Of a DNA stretch of 64,000 nucleotides, positions 9,108 to 18,741 are shown one piece after another. How positions within the stretch are numbered: the first letter of the stretch is position 1; each line of letters starts with the position of its first letter. The translations under genes and the position numbers were made by a program. The DNA lies in assembly GCF_014229645.1 (NCBI RefSeq), contig NZ_JAATOD010000001.1, positions 620,001 to 684,000 of the forward strand, written 5' to 3'. This stretch comes from Listeria swaminathanii (lineage in GTDB: Bacteria; Bacillota; Bacilli; Lactobacillales; Listeriaceae). Below the pieces are notes generated by a model that saw only the letters and a list, made by a program, of their open reading frames with translations, searched no databases and was not told the origin of the DNA.

Positions 9108-9590
9108 ATGGAACTTGAAAATTTAGAAAAGAAATTACCGGAGAAAATTAAAACAGTTTGGCGGCAAACAGAGGGAATTGCGGTCCTAGTTTTTCTGCTT
9201 TGTTCGGTTGCAGCAGCGATTATTTTGTATTATGCAGAAGTTTCGGTTTGGTGGAGCGCGATTGGCTTTGGCTTGACCGCTGTCTATGCTGCATTTATCT
9301 ACTTATTCATTATTCCGTTTCGTTTTGCACGTTGGAGCTATCAGATTAAACCAGACGAAATGGAAATTCAGCACGGTATCATTTTTAGAAGTCGTGTCTT
9401 AATTCCGATGATTCGCATTCAACACGTGGAAACAGAGCAAGGCCCACTACTGAGAAGACAAAAATTAGTTTCCTTATCGATTACAACAGCAGCAAGGACA
9501 CATAAAATTGAAGCGGTAAACGAGTGCGAGTCGGATGAACTTAGACATCATATCCTTGAACTTGTGAAGGTGGCGAAAGAAGATGTTTGA
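9108..9590 (+). CDS. PH-domain membrane protein, YdbS-like
   Basis: A 160-aa protein with two N-terminal transmembrane helices (about residues 24-70). A bacterial PH (bPH2) domain follows, recognisable by YQIKPDEMEIQHGIIFRSRVLIPMIRIQHVETEQGPLLRR. In Bacillus the homologue pairs with YdbT and has been linked to resistance to other bacteria's antimicrobials; its molecular role is unclear. The ATG follows AAAGGAG. The gene overlaps the next one by eight bases, so the two are co-translated. Confidence 0.8.
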   Translation: MELENLEKKLPEKIKTVWRQTEGIAVLVFLLCSVAAAIILYYAEVSVWWSAIGFGLTAVYAAFIYLFIIPFRFARWSYQIKPDEMEIQHGIIFRSRVLIPMIRIQHVETEQGPLLRRQKLVSLSITTAARTHKIEAVNECESDELRHHILELVKVAKEDV

Positions 9591-11058
9591 AGAAAGACGC
9601 CTCCATCCAATCGCCTTAATTAAAGAAATTATCACGAACGTAAGGCGCAATATTGTGCCAATCGTCGTTGGTTTATTTTCTGTTTTTCGGGCAGTTAATA
9701 GCAATGGTTACTTGCCAAACTGGGCGGTATATTTGATTATTGTCGTCGTTATTTTGCTCATTTTAACCCCGGCCGTTTTAAAATACATTACATATAAATA
9801 CACACTGGAAGACCAAGGAATTCGCATTAAATACGGTTTGATTTTCCGGAAAAATACATACATACCATACGAACGCATTCAAACCGTCCAAAAGAAGCAG
9901 TGGTTTTTCTTTATCCCGTTTAATGTCTGCCAAGTTTTAATCGAAACAGCTGGTGGCAAAGGAAAAGCAGAAGCCGATTTAGTCGCTGTTCCTGTAGGCG
10001 TGGTTGATGAACTAAAAGATTTACGCGACGGTAAAAAAGCAGCGATTCAAGAAGTCACGCCAGAAACCGAGGAACCAGCAGTTGAAGTAGTCGAAACACC
10101 AGAAAAAACCGTCATGCTACAAACAAAACAACTCATCCTAATGGCCGTAACATCCGGCGGCGTTTTCGGAACACTCCTCATCGTCCTTGCGTTCATGCAA
10201 CAATTCCGCGAAGTCATTCCGACCGACTGGATGGAAGCGCAAGCCGAACAACTATGGAAATTGGGCGTCATCGTGCTGATCGTTTTAATTGTCCTCATTC
10301 TTTTAGTATTATGGGGCATTTCGATTGTGACGACCTTATTCAAATATTTCCAGTTCAAACTGATGAAATATCCCAATTCGCTTGTCGTGGAAAAAGGGTT
10401 ACTAGAACGCAATCACACGACAATTTCACTGGCGCGTATTCAAGGGATTACCATCATCGAATCCCCATTACGACAAATGCTCGGCTTGGTTGCGGTCAAA
10501 GTTATTACAGCCGGTAACTCTGGCGATGAAAAACAATCCGGCGACATTTTGCTCTTACCGATTATGAAAAAAGAGCTAGCCTTAGAAACACTAAAAGAAA
10601 TGCTACCAGATTATTTATTCGAAATGGAAACAATGGAACGCGCACCAAAGATCAGTTTGCGCAGATTTTTACGAATTTACTTAATCTGGACAATCATCCC
10701 GGCCGCTCTTGCAAGTATATTATTTTTCCCACTCGGCTTAATTAGCATTATTTTGCCAGTTTTAGCGGGGATAAAAGCAATAGCCAGCTACCGCGCGACA
10801 GGCGTTTTCACAGATAACAACACACTACTCGTCCAGTCGCGGCCGATTTTTTCCAAATTAACGCACATCATCCGCAAAGAACGAATCCAAGGCTTGCGGT
10901 TAAGACAGAGCATTTGGATGGAGAAGGGCGAATCTAGCCACTTAAATGTTTGGCTTAAATCCGGAAGTACGAGCGCGGAGGCCTACGTTCGCTATATACA
11001 CCAAGATCAAGCCATCGCTATTTACAACTGGTACAGCCCATCCAAAACAACCAACTAA
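9583..11058 (+). CDS. PH-domain membrane protein, YdbT-like
   Basis: A 491-aa partner of the preceding gene. It contains several bPH2 domains (around 85-150, 265-330 and 400-475, the last with RIQGLRLRQSIWMEKG) separated by pairs of transmembrane helices. The repeated pattern 'hydrophobic pair, then YERIQTVQ or ARIQGITIIES' is diagnostic for this family. It probably forms a membrane complex with the YdbS-like protein. No enzymatic motif is seen. Confidence 0.8.
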   Translation: MFEERRLHPIALIKEIITNVRRNIVPIVVGLFSVFRAVNSNGYLPNWAVYLIIVVVILLILTPAVLKYITYKYTLEDQGIRIKYGLIFRKNTYIPYERIQTVQKKQWFFFIPFNVCQVLIETAGGKGKAEADLVAVPVGVVDELKDLRDGKKAAIQEVTPETEEPAVEVVETPEKTVMLQTKQLILMAVTSGGVFGTLLIVLAFMQQFREVIPTDWMEAQAEQLWKLGVIVLIVLIVLILLVLWGISIVTTLFKYFQFKLMKYPNSLVVEKGLLERNHTTISLARIQGITIIESPLRQMLGLVAVKVITAGNSGDEKQSGDILLLPIMKKELALETLKEMLPDYLFEMETMERAPKISLRRFLRIYLIWTIIPAALASILFFPLGLISIILPVLAGIKAIASYRATGVFTDNNTLLVQSRPIFSKLTHIIRKERIQGLRLRQSIWMEKGESSHLNVWLKSGSTSAEAYVRYIHQDQAIAIYNWYSPSKTTN

Positions 11059-11136
11059 AAAGAGAACATTCCATTCGCGAAAAATCTGCTGAAATAAGCG
11101 CACGATTTTTCAGGGGTGGGTGTTCTTTTATTTTTT
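11059..11136 (+). terminator. Long terminator hairpin after the PH-domain pair
   Basis: The outer arms AGAACA/TGTTCT and inner arms AAAAATC/GATTTTT form a long imperfect hairpin that ends in a T-rich tract. Confidence 0.6.
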
Positions 11137-11164
11137 GTTCAATTACGAGGAAATCTGGTAAAAT
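11135..11164 (+). promoter_or_regulatory. SigA-type promoter of cgoX-acpS-alr
   Basis: TTGTTC (11135-11140) and TAAAAT (11159-11164) are separated by 18 bases, about 45 bases before the cgoX start. Confidence 0.55.
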
Positions 11165-11208
11165 AGATAGAATAAACGATAGAGTAGTTAGAGGGGATTG
11201 GTTAAGTA

Positions 11209-12588
11209 GTGAAACATATAGTCATTATCGGAGGCGGCTTATCAGGGCTTGCAGCAGCGTATGAATTACAAAAAACACATCCGAATTATACATGGGAATT
11301 AGTAGAAAAAGACGAAAAATTAGGCGGTAAATTTAAAACGGTCAAACGTGACGGATTTTTAATTGAAAAAGGGCCGGATTCCTTTTTAGCTAGAAAGCCA
11401 GCTGGTGTGGGATTAGTTACGGACTTAGGTCTTGAAGATAAACTGATTGCTAACGCGACGGGAAGGTCGTATATTTATCACGAAAAAGCGCTCCATCCGA
11501 TTCCAGAAGGCTCGGTGATGGGAATTCCAACCGATAAACAGGCCTTGCTAGCAAGCACACTCGTATCAGAAATTGGCAAAGCGCGGGCATTGCAAGAACC
11601 AACCATTGAGCCAAACAATCAACAAAATGATCAAGCTCTTGGCGATTTTTTTGAAGCACGTTTTGGCAAAGAATTAGTGAAAACAATCATCGAACCGCTA
11701 TTATCAGGAATTTACGCGGGTGATATTTATAAAATGAGTTTGCGCGCCACTTTTCCACAGTTTGAACAGGCTGTTAAAAAGTACGGCAATCTTATGGATG
11801 GCTTGAAAGAAAGCAGCATGCAGACGACAGGCACAAAGGCGACAATTGGCGCTTTTCGAACATTAGAAGGTGGACTAGATACGTTGCCAAAAGCGGTTGC
11901 GGACGCGCTACCACCGGAAAACTTGCATACAGCGAAACAAGCAACCCATATCGCGAAAAAGAATCGCTCTTACGAAATTGCTTTTGCAGATGGAACTAAA
12001 ATGGAAGCAGATGGCGTGATTATTGCCGCCACACATGATGCGCTAATTCATTTACTAGCAGAAACAACTACCGAACCATTTGCGGGACAGCCACTTACGA
12101 CACTCGCAACTGTTTCGCTCGCATATAATGAAAAAGATGTGCCGATTTTGCCAGATGGAACGGGTTACTTAGTGGCTCGAACCGCGCCGTATAAAACCAC
12201 CGCTTGCACATGGGTTCAGAAAAAATGGCCGCATATGGTACCGAAAAATAAAATGTTACTCCGCGGCTTCGTTGGAAAAGCTGGGGAAACATGGTTAGAA
12301 CAAGCAAGTGATGAAGCAATTGTTACGGCAGTTCTGTCGGATTACGCGGAAATAATGGACCTCCACGCCGCACCACTTTTTTATGAAGTGAGTCGAATGA
12401 AATCAGCGATGCCGCAATACTTAGTCAACCATCAAGACCGTTTAAAACAATTGAAAAAGAATATCCAGGCAGATTACCCAGGCGTTTATTTTGCTGGAAT
12501 GAGTTATGAAGGCGTCGGTATTCCGGATTGCATCGCGGGAGCACAATCGGCCGTTACTGAATTAGCAGATTACTTGGAAGAGGTGTAA
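11209..12588 (+). CDS. cgoX: Coproporphyrinogen III oxidase / protoporphyrinogen oxidase
   Basis: A 459-aa FAD enzyme formerly called HemY. In Gram-positives it oxidises coproporphyrinogen III to coproporphyrin III in the coproporphyrin-dependent haem pathway. It opens with the dinucleotide-binding motif IIGGGLSGLAAAYEL, followed by EKDEKLGGKFKT and GPDSFLARKP, and ends with the family segment YPGVYFAGMSYEGVGIPDCIAGA. The start is GTG with GAGGGG somewhat far upstream. It is followed after one base by acpS. No other haem gene is in this window. Confidence 0.88.
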   Translation: MKHIVIIGGGLSGLAAAYELQKTHPNYTWELVEKDEKLGGKFKTVKRDGFLIEKGPDSFLARKPAGVGLVTDLGLEDKLIANATGRSYIYHEKALHPIPEGSVMGIPTDKQALLASTLVSEIGKARALQEPTIEPNNQQNDQALGDFFEARFGKELVKTIIEPLLSGIYAGDIYKMSLRATFPQFEQAVKKYGNLMDGLKESSMQTTGTKATIGAFRTLEGGLDTLPKAVADALPPENLHTAKQATHIAKKNRSYEIAFADGTKMEADGVIIAATHDALIHLLAETTTEPFAGQPLTTLATVSLAYNEKDVPILPDGTGYLVARTAPYKTTACTWVQKKWPHMVPKNKMLLRGFVGKAGETWLEQASDEAIVTAVLSDYAEIMDLHAAPLFYEVSRMKSAMPQYLVNHQDRLKQLKKNIQADYPGVYFAGMSYEGVGIPDCIAGAQSAVTELADYLEEV

Positions 12589-12589
12589 C

Positions 12590-12946
12590 ATGATTAAAGG
12601 AATTGGACTAGATATGATTGATTTAGATCGCGTAAAACAAGTGGTAGAGAAGAATCCACGCTTTATCGAACGCGTTTTAACAGAAAAAGAAATTAAGCAA
12701 TTTGAAAAATATGAAGGTAGCCGTAAAATTGAATTTTTAGCTGGACGTTTTGCTGCCAAAGAAGCATACGCCAAAGCAAATGGAACTGGCTTTGGGAAAC
12801 ATTTAAGCTTTACTGATGTGGAAATTTTGCAAGTAGAAGATGGCCGGCCACACGTTACCTTACCAGCCAAACCGGGCGAAAATGTTTTTGTAAGTATTAC
12901 CCACACAGCCAGATCAGCCGCAGCGCAAGTGATTATTGAAATATAG
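12590..12946 (+). CDS. acpS: Holo-[acyl-carrier-protein] synthase
   Basis: A 118-aa phosphopantetheinyl transferase that attaches 4'-phosphopantetheine from CoA to apo-ACP for fatty acid synthesis. Family motifs are visible: GIGLDMIDLDRV with the Mg-binding Asp8, and FAAKEAYAKA with Glu58. The length is typical. It lies directly between cgoX and alr; acpS next to alr is conserved in Bacilli. The ATG has GAAGAGGTG upstream. Confidence 0.93.
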   Translation: MIKGIGLDMIDLDRVKQVVEKNPRFIERVLTEKEIKQFEKYEGSRKIEFLAGRFAAKEAYAKANGTGFGKHLSFTDVEILQVEDGRPHVTLPAKPGENVFVSITHTARSAAAQVIIEI

Positions 12947-12964
12947 AAAGGAAAGTGAACAATC

Positions 12965-14071
12965 ATGGTGACAGGCTGGCATCGTCCAACATGGATTGAA
13001 ATAGACCGCGCAGCAATTCGCGAAAATATAAAAAACGAACAAAAGCAATTACCTGAAAATGTCGCATTATGGGCAGTTGTAAAGGCCAATGCTTACGGCC
13101 ACGGTATTATTGAAGTAGCCAAAACCGCGAAAGAAGCAGGCGCTAAAGGTTTTTGCGTTGCTATTTTAGATGAGGCTCTTGCCCTTCGCGAAGCTGGGTT
13201 TCAAGCCGACTTTATTCTCGTATTAGGTGCAACCAGCCAAGAAGACGCCAATCTCGCAGCAAAAAATCATATTTCGCTTACCGTTTTCAGAGAAGACTGG
13301 CTAGACAACTTAGCGTTAGAAGCACCATTACAGATTCATTTAAAAGTGGATAGTGGCATGGGGCGCCTTGGTATTCGTAGCGCGGAAGAAGCACGACACA
13401 TCGAAGCAACGATAGCTGAAAATAAGCAACTACAACTAGAAGGTATTTACACGCATTTTGCGACAGCCGACCAACTAGAAACTAGTTATTTCGAGCAACA
13501 ATTAGCTAAATTTACGACGATTTTAGCGAGCCTAAAAGAACGCCCGACATTCGTCCACACAGCAAATTCCGCAGCTTCATTATTACAGCCGCAAATGAAT
13601 TTCGATGCGATTCGTTTTGGCATTTCGATGTACGGATTAACGCCTTCCAAAGAAATTAAAATGAGTTTGCCATTCGAGCTGAAAGCAGCACTCGCACTTT
13701 ATACTGAAATGGTACTTGTGAAAGAACTTGCACCAGGTGATAGTGTTAGCTACGGGGCAACCTACACAGCAACAGAACGAGAATGGGTCGCAACTTTGCC
13801 AATTGGTTACGCAGACGGACTTATTCGGCATTATAGTGGTTTTCACGTTTTAGTAGACGGAGAGCATGCTCCAATCATCGGAAGAGTATGTATGGACCAA
13901 ACAATCATAAAACTTCCGCGCGAATTTCAAACTGGTTCAAAAGTAACGATAATTGGTACAGATCATGGAAACACGATAACAGCAGATGATGCAGCGGAAT
14001 ACCTAGATACAATTAATTATGAAGTTACTTGTTTGCTAACTGAAAGAATACCAAGGAAATACATCCATTAA
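12965..14071 (+). CDS. alr: Alanine racemase
   Basis: A 368-aa PLP enzyme making D-alanine for peptidoglycan and teichoic acid D-alanylation. The PLP lysine is Lys40 in [10 protein letters not shown] and the catalytic Tyr263 lies in [14 protein letters not shown] and GRVCMDQ are also present. The length is typical for a dimeric racemase. It is transcribed with acpS. Listeria workers call this gene dal. Confidence 0.95.
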   Translation: MVTGWHRPTWIEIDRAAIRENIKNEQKQLPENVALWAVVKANAYGHGIIEVAKTAKEAGAKGFCVAILDEALALREAGFQADFILVLGATSQEDANLAAKNHISLTVFREDWLDNLALEAPLQIHLKVDSGMGRLGIRSAEEARHIEATIAENKQLQLEGIYTHFATADQLETSYFEQQLAKFTTILASLKERPTFVHTANSAASLLQPQMNFDAIRFGISMYGLTPSKEIKMSLPFELKAALALYTEMVLVKELAPGDSVSYGATYTATEREWVATLPIGYADGLIRHYSGFHVLVDGEHAPIIGRVCMDQTIIKLPREFQTGSKVTIIGTDHGNTITADDAAEYLDTINYEVTCLLTERIPRKYIH

Positions 14072-14277
14072 AAGGTAATATTCGTGCTTTTTTTAGTAGA
14101 AGCGTTTATAATCTAACATATGAAACTTTATAGCTATATATAGGACTTAAGGGAGTAACCTCAACTAGAACTGTAACTTTCTTAACAATAAAATGCGAAA
14201 TAACTCTTTTCTTCATGGCGTGATAATGGTACGATATAGTTGTTACTTACAGGTACGAGGCTTTGGGGGTGTGACAC

Positions 14278-14556
14278 GTGTTAGAGAAAGAAAAGCGGAT
14301 GATAATATCCGTAGAACTGACACAGGAAATGGTACAAGAACTCGACGTAGTTGTAGAAAAAGAAAAAATGGGGCGGAGTGAAGTTATAATGGAAGCAACG
14401 CAACAATTTTTACAAGAGAAAAGGGCTCGCGAATTAAGAGACGAGATGGAACGCGGTTATGCAGAAATGGCGACAATTAATTTCGCTATTGCATGCGAGT
14501 GTACTCATGTCGAGGCAGAAGCAGAAGACAGGAATATTAGTATTTTAGGAGGTTAA
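14278..14556 (+). CDS. mazE: MazE-type antitoxin (ribbon-helix-helix)
   Basis: A 92-aa protein with an N-terminal ribbon-helix-helix motif (RMIISVELTQEMVQELDVVVEKEKMGRSEVI) that should bind its own promoter, and an acidic C-terminal tail that would neutralise MazF. The start is GTG behind GGGGGTG; a later ATG (codon 8) is possible but lacks a good ribosome site. It is followed after six bases by mazF. The position ahead of the rsb-sigB operon is the same in Bacillus and Listeria. Confidence 0.85.
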   Translation: MLEKEKRMIISVELTQEMVQELDVVVEKEKMGRSEVIMEATQQFLQEKRARELRDEMERGYAEMATINFAIACECTHVEAEAEDRNISILGG

Positions 14557-14562
14557 TGGCTG

Positions 14563-14907
14563 ATGGTGAAGCGTGGTGACGTATACTACGCGGACCTTTC
14601 CCCCGTGGTCGGAAGCGAGCAAGGGGGAATAAGGCCTGTTCTCATCATTCAAAATGATATTGGAAATCGATTCAGTCCAACTGTGATTGTGGCAGCAATA
14701 ACTGCAAAGATTCAAAAAGCAAAACTGCCAACTCACGTGGAAGCTACTCGTAAAGATGGCTTTGAGAGAGATTCTGTCATTCTTTTGGAACAAATTAGAA
14801 CGATTGACAAACAGCGCCTGACAGATAAAATTACACATTTGGACGAAGAGTTAATGGCCAAGGTAAACAAGGCACTCGAAGTTAGTCTAGGAGTAGTAGA
14901 ATTCTAA
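14563..14907 (+). CDS. mazF: MazF/EndoA-type endoribonuclease toxin
   Basis: A 114-aa PemK/MazF toxin that cleaves mRNA at short single-stranded sequence sites. The conserved start [21 protein letters not shown] and the segment [12 protein letters not shown] carry the catalytic Arg and loop residues. [28 protein letters not shown] completes the family fold. TAGGAGG precedes the ATG. No clear terminator separates it from rsbR, apart from the long hairpin at 14992-15097. Confidence 0.9.
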   Translation: MVKRGDVYYADLSPVVGSEQGGIRPVLIIQNDIGNRFSPTVIVAAITAKIQKAKLPTHVEATRKDGFERDSVILLEQIRTIDKQRLTDKITHLDEELMAKVNKALEVSLGVVEF

Positions 14908-14991
14908 TCCATCCTAAAAAATAACATAAAATGATGAATGCAGGGCAAACGGGTCTGACGTAAAAAAATAGTTTAATACATAATGAAATAA

Positions 14992-15097
14992 TTAACTGCT
15001 TTTGAGAAACAGTGAGGACATCAGAAACCTACAAACAACGCGTATCAACATACTCGCTAAATTTGTTTCTAATGTCTTTTTTTCAAAAGCTAGTTAA
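14992..15097. repeat. Long imperfect inverted repeat between mazF and rsbR
   Basis: Nested complementary arms form one hairpin of about 106 nt. TTAACTGCTTTTGA (14992-15005) pairs with 15083-15097 with a one-base bulge. GACATCAGAAAC (15017-15028) pairs with GTTTCTAATGTC (15065-15076) with one mismatch. The loop is about 36 nt. The right arm contains a T7 run, but it lies inside the stem rather than after it, so this is not a plain terminator. It could be a structured leader or small RNA, or a remnant of a miniature inverted-repeat element. Confidence 0.6.
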
Positions 15098-15158
15098 TCA
15101 AACCGCAGAGTAAAAGAGAAAATTTGGTTAATAGTGGAGAAAGGTTGGAAAATAACTG

Positions 15159-15995
15159 ATGTATAAAGATTTTGCAAACTTCATCCGTACTAATAAAGCA
15201 GACTTACTGAATGACTGGATGAACGAAATGGAGAAACAATCAGATCAGCTAATCAACGACATTGCCAAAGAAGCAATGTACGAAGAGACGAGCAAAGAAT
15301 TTGTTGATTTAATTGTCTCAAACGTTACTGAAAACGGCTCGAAATTCAATGAAAAACTAGATGATTTTGCAGAAAAAGTGGTCCACTTAGGTTGGCCAAT
15401 TCATTTTGTCACCACAGGCCTACGTGTGTTTGGGCTTTTAGTATATACAGCAATGAGAGACGAAGATTTATTCTTAAAGAGAGAAGAGAAACCAGAAGAT
15501 GATGCCTATTATCGCTTTGAAACATGGCTTTCCTCCATGTATAACAAAGTGGTCACAGCCTACGCGGATACGTGGGAAAAGACAGTTTCTATCCAAAAAA
15601 GTGCACTTCAGGAATTATCGGCACCACTTTTGCCAATATTTGAAAAAATTTCTGTAATGCCTCTAATTGGAACGATTGACACAGAAAGAGCGAAGTTAAT
15701 CATAGAAAACTTGTTAATAGGTGTTGTAAAAAATCGGTCAGAAGTGGTTTTGATTGATATTACGGGAGTTCCTGTTGTTGATACAATGGTTGCGCACCAT
15801 ATCATTCAAGCGTCCGAAGCAGTTAGACTTGTCGGCTGTCAGGCAATGCTTGTAGGTATTAGACCAGAAATTGCGCAAACCATCGTGAACTTGGGAATTG
15901 AATTAGATCAAATTATCACGACCAACACAATGAAAAAAGGCATGGAGCGTGCGCTAGCCTTGACGAACAGAGAGATAGTAGAAAAAGAGGGGTGA
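15159..15995 (+). CDS. rsbR: Stressosome co-antagonist and sensor RsbR
   Basis: A 278-aa stressosome scaffold protein. The N-terminal half is a non-haem globin-like sensor domain (about 1-145) and the C-terminal half a STAS domain (about 155-270). The reported Listeria phosphosites are all present: Thr175 (IDTERA), Thr209 (VDTMVA) and Thr241 (AQTIVN). With RsbS it holds RsbT and releases it on stress, starting the SigB cascade. It is the first gene of the rsb-sigB operon, and its stop overlaps the region of the rsbS start. Confidence 0.93.
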
Positions 15996-16000
15996 ATACT

Positions 16001-16357
16001 GTGGGGATACCAATCTTAAAGTTAGGTGAATGTTTATTAATTTCTATCCAGAGTGAATTAGATGATCATACTGCGGTAGAATTCCAGGAAGACTTACTTG
16101 CAAAAATCCATGAAACGTCGGCCAGAGGAGTAGTTATTGACATAACTTCCATCGATTTTATTGATTCATTTATTGCAAAAATTCTTGGGGACGTAGTTAG
16201 TATGTCTAAATTGATGGGTGCAAAAGTGGTTGTAACTGGGATACAGCCAGCAGTTGCGATTACACTAATTGAACTCGGAATTACGTTTAGTGGAGTACTT
16301 TCGGCGATGGACCTTGAGAGTGGCCTGGAAAAACTTAAACAGGAATTGGGGGAATGA
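16001..16357 (+). CDS. rsbS: Stressosome antagonist RsbS
   Basis: A 118-aa single STAS-domain protein that forms the stressosome core with RsbR and sequesters RsbT until phosphorylated. The phosphoacceptor is Ser56 (IDSFIAK) when the GTG at 16001 is used, agreeing with the Ser56 numbering I recall for Listeria. GAGGGG lies eight bases before this GTG. An in-frame GTG at 15992 overlaps the rsbR stop and would add three residues, giving Ser59 as in Bacillus. Confidence 0.9.
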
Positions 16358-16359
16358 AC

Positions 16360-16770
16360 ATGACATTCCAATCCTGTGTAAAGATAATTAATGAATGGGA
16401 CATTGTAGCTGCAAGGCAACTAGGTAGAAAAATATCCAAAGAAATTGGCTTTGGAACAGTTGACCAAGCAAGAATTACAACTGCCATCAGTGAATTAGCA
16501 AGAAATATTTTCCTCTATGCTGGACGAGGAGAAATCTGTATCGAAAAAGTAAGTGAGTCTGGCAAGCAAGGTATGATTATTGTTGCCAAAGATAAAGGCC
16601 CAGGAATTGTAGACATTAGAAAAGTAATGCAGGACGGTTATACAACTTCGGGCGGTCTTGGAGCAGGTCTCCCAGGAGTCAAACGTTTAATGGACAGTTT
16701 TGATATTGAATCCAGTATTGAAGGCGATTCTAAAGGAACGGTAATTACAACAACGAAATGGGTTCGGTAA
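16360..16770 (+). CDS. rsbT: Serine/threonine kinase and RsbU activator RsbT
   Basis: A 136-aa GHKL-type kinase. It phosphorylates RsbR and RsbS, then leaves the stressosome and activates the phosphatase RsbU. ATP-binding motifs are visible: ELARNIFLYA (N-box), DKGPGI (G1) and GGLGAGLPGVKRLMD (G2). An ATG at 16354 abuts the ribosome site GGGGGA; the ATG at 16360 has normal spacing and aligns with Bacillus RsbT, so it is chosen. Confidence 0.93.
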   Translation: MTFQSCVKIINEWDIVAARQLGRKISKEIGFGTVDQARITTAISELARNIFLYAGRGEICIEKVSESGKQGMIIVAKDKGPGIVDIRKVMQDGYTTSGGLGAGLPGVKRLMDSFDIESSIEGDSKGTVITTTKWVR

Positions 16771-16786
16771 GGAGAGCTAGAAAAAA

Positions 16787-17791
16787 ATGGAAAAAGCTTT
16801 TGAGGGAAAATACCGTGATATTCTAATTCAATATTTAGAACATCAAGATGAAGAAATTCTTTATACTTGCGAAAAATTATCCAGAGAAGCTATGGAAGAG
16901 CGAGTATCACCAGAAGAAATTGTCCATTTGCATCGCTCGGTTCTTGAACTTTACGGAAACCAGCTGCCAGATTTTGTACGATTATCATTTGATGTACTAC
17001 TAGAAATGATGGTAGGCTACGGCTTAGCTTATATGGAACATCTAAGTTTAAGAACCGAGCAAAAAGAATTACGTAGTGAAATCGCTCAAGCAGAAGATAT
17101 GCAAAAAACGTTAATGAAAACAGAAGTACCGGAACACGACGAACTTGATTTTGGTGTTATCAGTGTCGCAGCTAGACAAATGAGCGGTGACTACTATAGC
17201 TTTACAGAAGAAGGCGACAAGCAAATCGGTATCGCTTTGGCAGACGTTATTGGTAAAGGAATTCCAGCTGCATTTAGCATTTCCATGATAAAATATGCAC
17301 TTGCTGGAATGACGGGAGATGATAGAAAACCATCTATCGTACTCGAATCGCTAAACCAAGTAGCGGAAGAAAATATTAACGACAACATGTTTATTACGAT
17401 GTTTTACGGGCTTTATCACGAAGATACACATTTGTTTGAATATGGTTCAGCCGGACACGAACTGGGCTTATATTACCAACATAAAGAGAACACTTTTTCT
17501 GATTTATATGCCAAAGGTTTACCACTCGGTGTGGATAAAAACGCCGTCTATCGTCAATTTGATAAGAGAATTGAAGTGGGCGATGCCGTATTTATTATGT
17601 CGGATGGTGTAACCGAAACAAGAACAGCCAATGGTTTTATTGAACGTGAAGAGTTAACAGAAATTATAGCAGCGCATATTTCATTATCTGCTGAAAAAAT
17701 GGTTCATGCGATTTATGATCAGTTAGTTAAAATGCAAAACTTTGAGTTGCATGATGACTTTACACTTATTTGTATTAAACGAACTAAATAA
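16787..17791 (+). CDS. rsbU: PP2C-type phosphatase RsbU
   Basis: A 334-aa protein. The N-terminal helical domain (about 1-85) binds RsbT, and the C-terminal SpoIIE/PP2C domain (about 125-333) dephosphorylates RsbV-P to start SigB release. Metal-ligand motifs are present: MSGDYYSF, ALADVIGKGIPAA, GHELGLYY and MSDGVTETR. AAGGAG precedes the ATG. It ends the upstream half of the operon and is separated from rsbV by about 145 bases holding the SigB promoter. Confidence 0.93.
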   Translation: MEKAFEGKYRDILIQYLEHQDEEILYTCEKLSREAMEERVSPEEIVHLHRSVLELYGNQLPDFVRLSFDVLLEMMVGYGLAYMEHLSLRTEQKELRSEIAQAEDMQKTLMKTEVPEHDELDFGVISVAARQMSGDYYSFTEEGDKQIGIALADVIGKGIPAAFSISMIKYALAGMTGDDRKPSIVLESLNQVAEENINDNMFITMFYGLYHEDTHLFEYGSAGHELGLYYQHKENTFSDLYAKGLPLGVDKNAVYRQFDKRIEVGDAVFIMSDGVTETRTANGFIEREELTEIIAAHISLSAEKMVHAIYDQLVKMQNFELHDDFTLICIKRTK

Positions 17792-17878
17792 GAAGAAGTG
17801 AAGACGTACCTCATTCTTTAGAGAGCATTTACTGGTGAGTAAACGTATTTAAAGGGTGGAGCGTTTTTATTTTTGAAT

Positions 17879-17903
17879 GTTTTAATTTTATTTGTTAGGG
17901 TAA
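17879..17903 (+). promoter_or_regulatory. SigB-dependent promoter of rsbV-rsbW-sigB-rsbX
   Basis: GTTT (17879-17882) and GGGTAA (17898-17903) with a 15-base spacer match the SigB consensus. This is the well-known autoregulatory promoter inside the operon, giving positive feedback on sigB. It starts 61 bases before the rsbV ATG. Confidence 0.88.
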
Positions 17904-17939
17904 AATCGACAGTATACTTAAATTAGATGGGGTGAAGTG

Positions 17940-18284
17940 ATGAATATTAGTATAGAAATAAAAGAACGTGATACTGACCACATAGACATATTTGTTGCTG
18001 GGGAGATCGATGCTTATACAGCGCCAAAGGTAAAAGAAGCACTAGAAGTATATCAAGTAAAAGAGGGTATTGTACTTCGAATCGATTTAACAGAAGTGAG
18101 TTACATGGATAGCACCGGATTAGGCGTATTTGTAGGGGCTTTCAAAAGCTTACGTCAACGCCAAAGTGAACTTGTCTTGTTTGGTTTAAGCGACCGACTT
18201 TTCCGATTGTTTGAAATCACAGGATTGTCAGATATCATCGAAATCAAAAATGTAGAGGGTGAAATGAATGGCAACAATGCATGA
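17940..18284 (+). CDS. rsbV: Anti-anti-sigma factor RsbV
   Basis: A 114-aa STAS-domain protein. Unphosphorylated RsbV binds RsbW and frees SigB. The phosphorylated serine is Ser58 in [13 protein letters not shown] three bases upstream is in frame, but the ATG at 17940 fits GGGGTG better. It overlaps rsbW by 17 bases, indicating translational coupling. Confidence 0.93.
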   Translation: MNISIEIKERDTDHIDIFVAGEIDAYTAPKVKEALEVYQVKEGIVLRIDLTEVSYMDSTGLGVFVGAFKSLRQRQSELVLFGLSDRLFRLFEITGLSDIIEIKNVEGEMNGNNA

Positions 18285-18741
18285 CAAAATTACATTACAA
18301 CTTCCTGCCAAGCCTGAATATGTAAGTTTAGGTAGACTTTCATTATCAGGAATTGCAAGTCGCGCAGGATTTTCTTATGAAGCAATTGAAGATTTGAAAA
18401 TAGCTGTAAGTGAAGCCATCACTAATTCCGTAAAGCATGCATTTAAAGGGGAAGAAGATGGCGAGATCACAGTCGAATATCTTATTTATGAAGATAAGCT
18501 AGAAGTTCGTGTTTCCGATAACGGCACAAGCTTCGACCTAGAAACCCGTAAACAAGAAATTGGCCCATATGATGTGGGCGAGGATGCGGAGATGATGCGT
18601 ATCGGTGGGCTAGGTTTATTTTTAATTGAAACATTAATGGATGACGTGAAACTTTATTACGATGAAGGGGTTTCTGTCGTAATGACCAAATATATTAATG
18701 AAAAGCAGGTGGAGGAGAATGCCAAAAGTATCTCAACCTGA
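18268..18741 (+). CDS. rsbW: Anti-sigma-B factor and kinase RsbW
   Basis: A 157-aa GHKL-fold kinase that binds SigB and also phosphorylates RsbV. Motifs include [11 protein letters not shown] (N-box), [10 protein letters not shown] (G1) and [15 protein letters not shown] (G2). It overlaps rsbV by 17 bases and sigB by 23 bases, consistent with matched stoichiometry of the partner-switch proteins. Confidence 0.93.
   Translation: MATMHDKITLQLPAKPEYVSLGRLSLSGIASRAGFSYEAIEDLKIAVSEAITNSVKHAFKGEEDGEITVEYLIYEDKLEVRVSDNGTSFDLETRKQEIGPYDVGEDAEMMRIGGLGLFLIETLMDDVKLYYDEGVSVVMTKYINEKQVEENAKSIST

Noticed and set aside
14193..14381. 62-codon open frame overlapping the mazE start
   Set aside because: It overlaps mazE in another frame, has a low-complexity Arg-rich translation and lacks a ribosome site.
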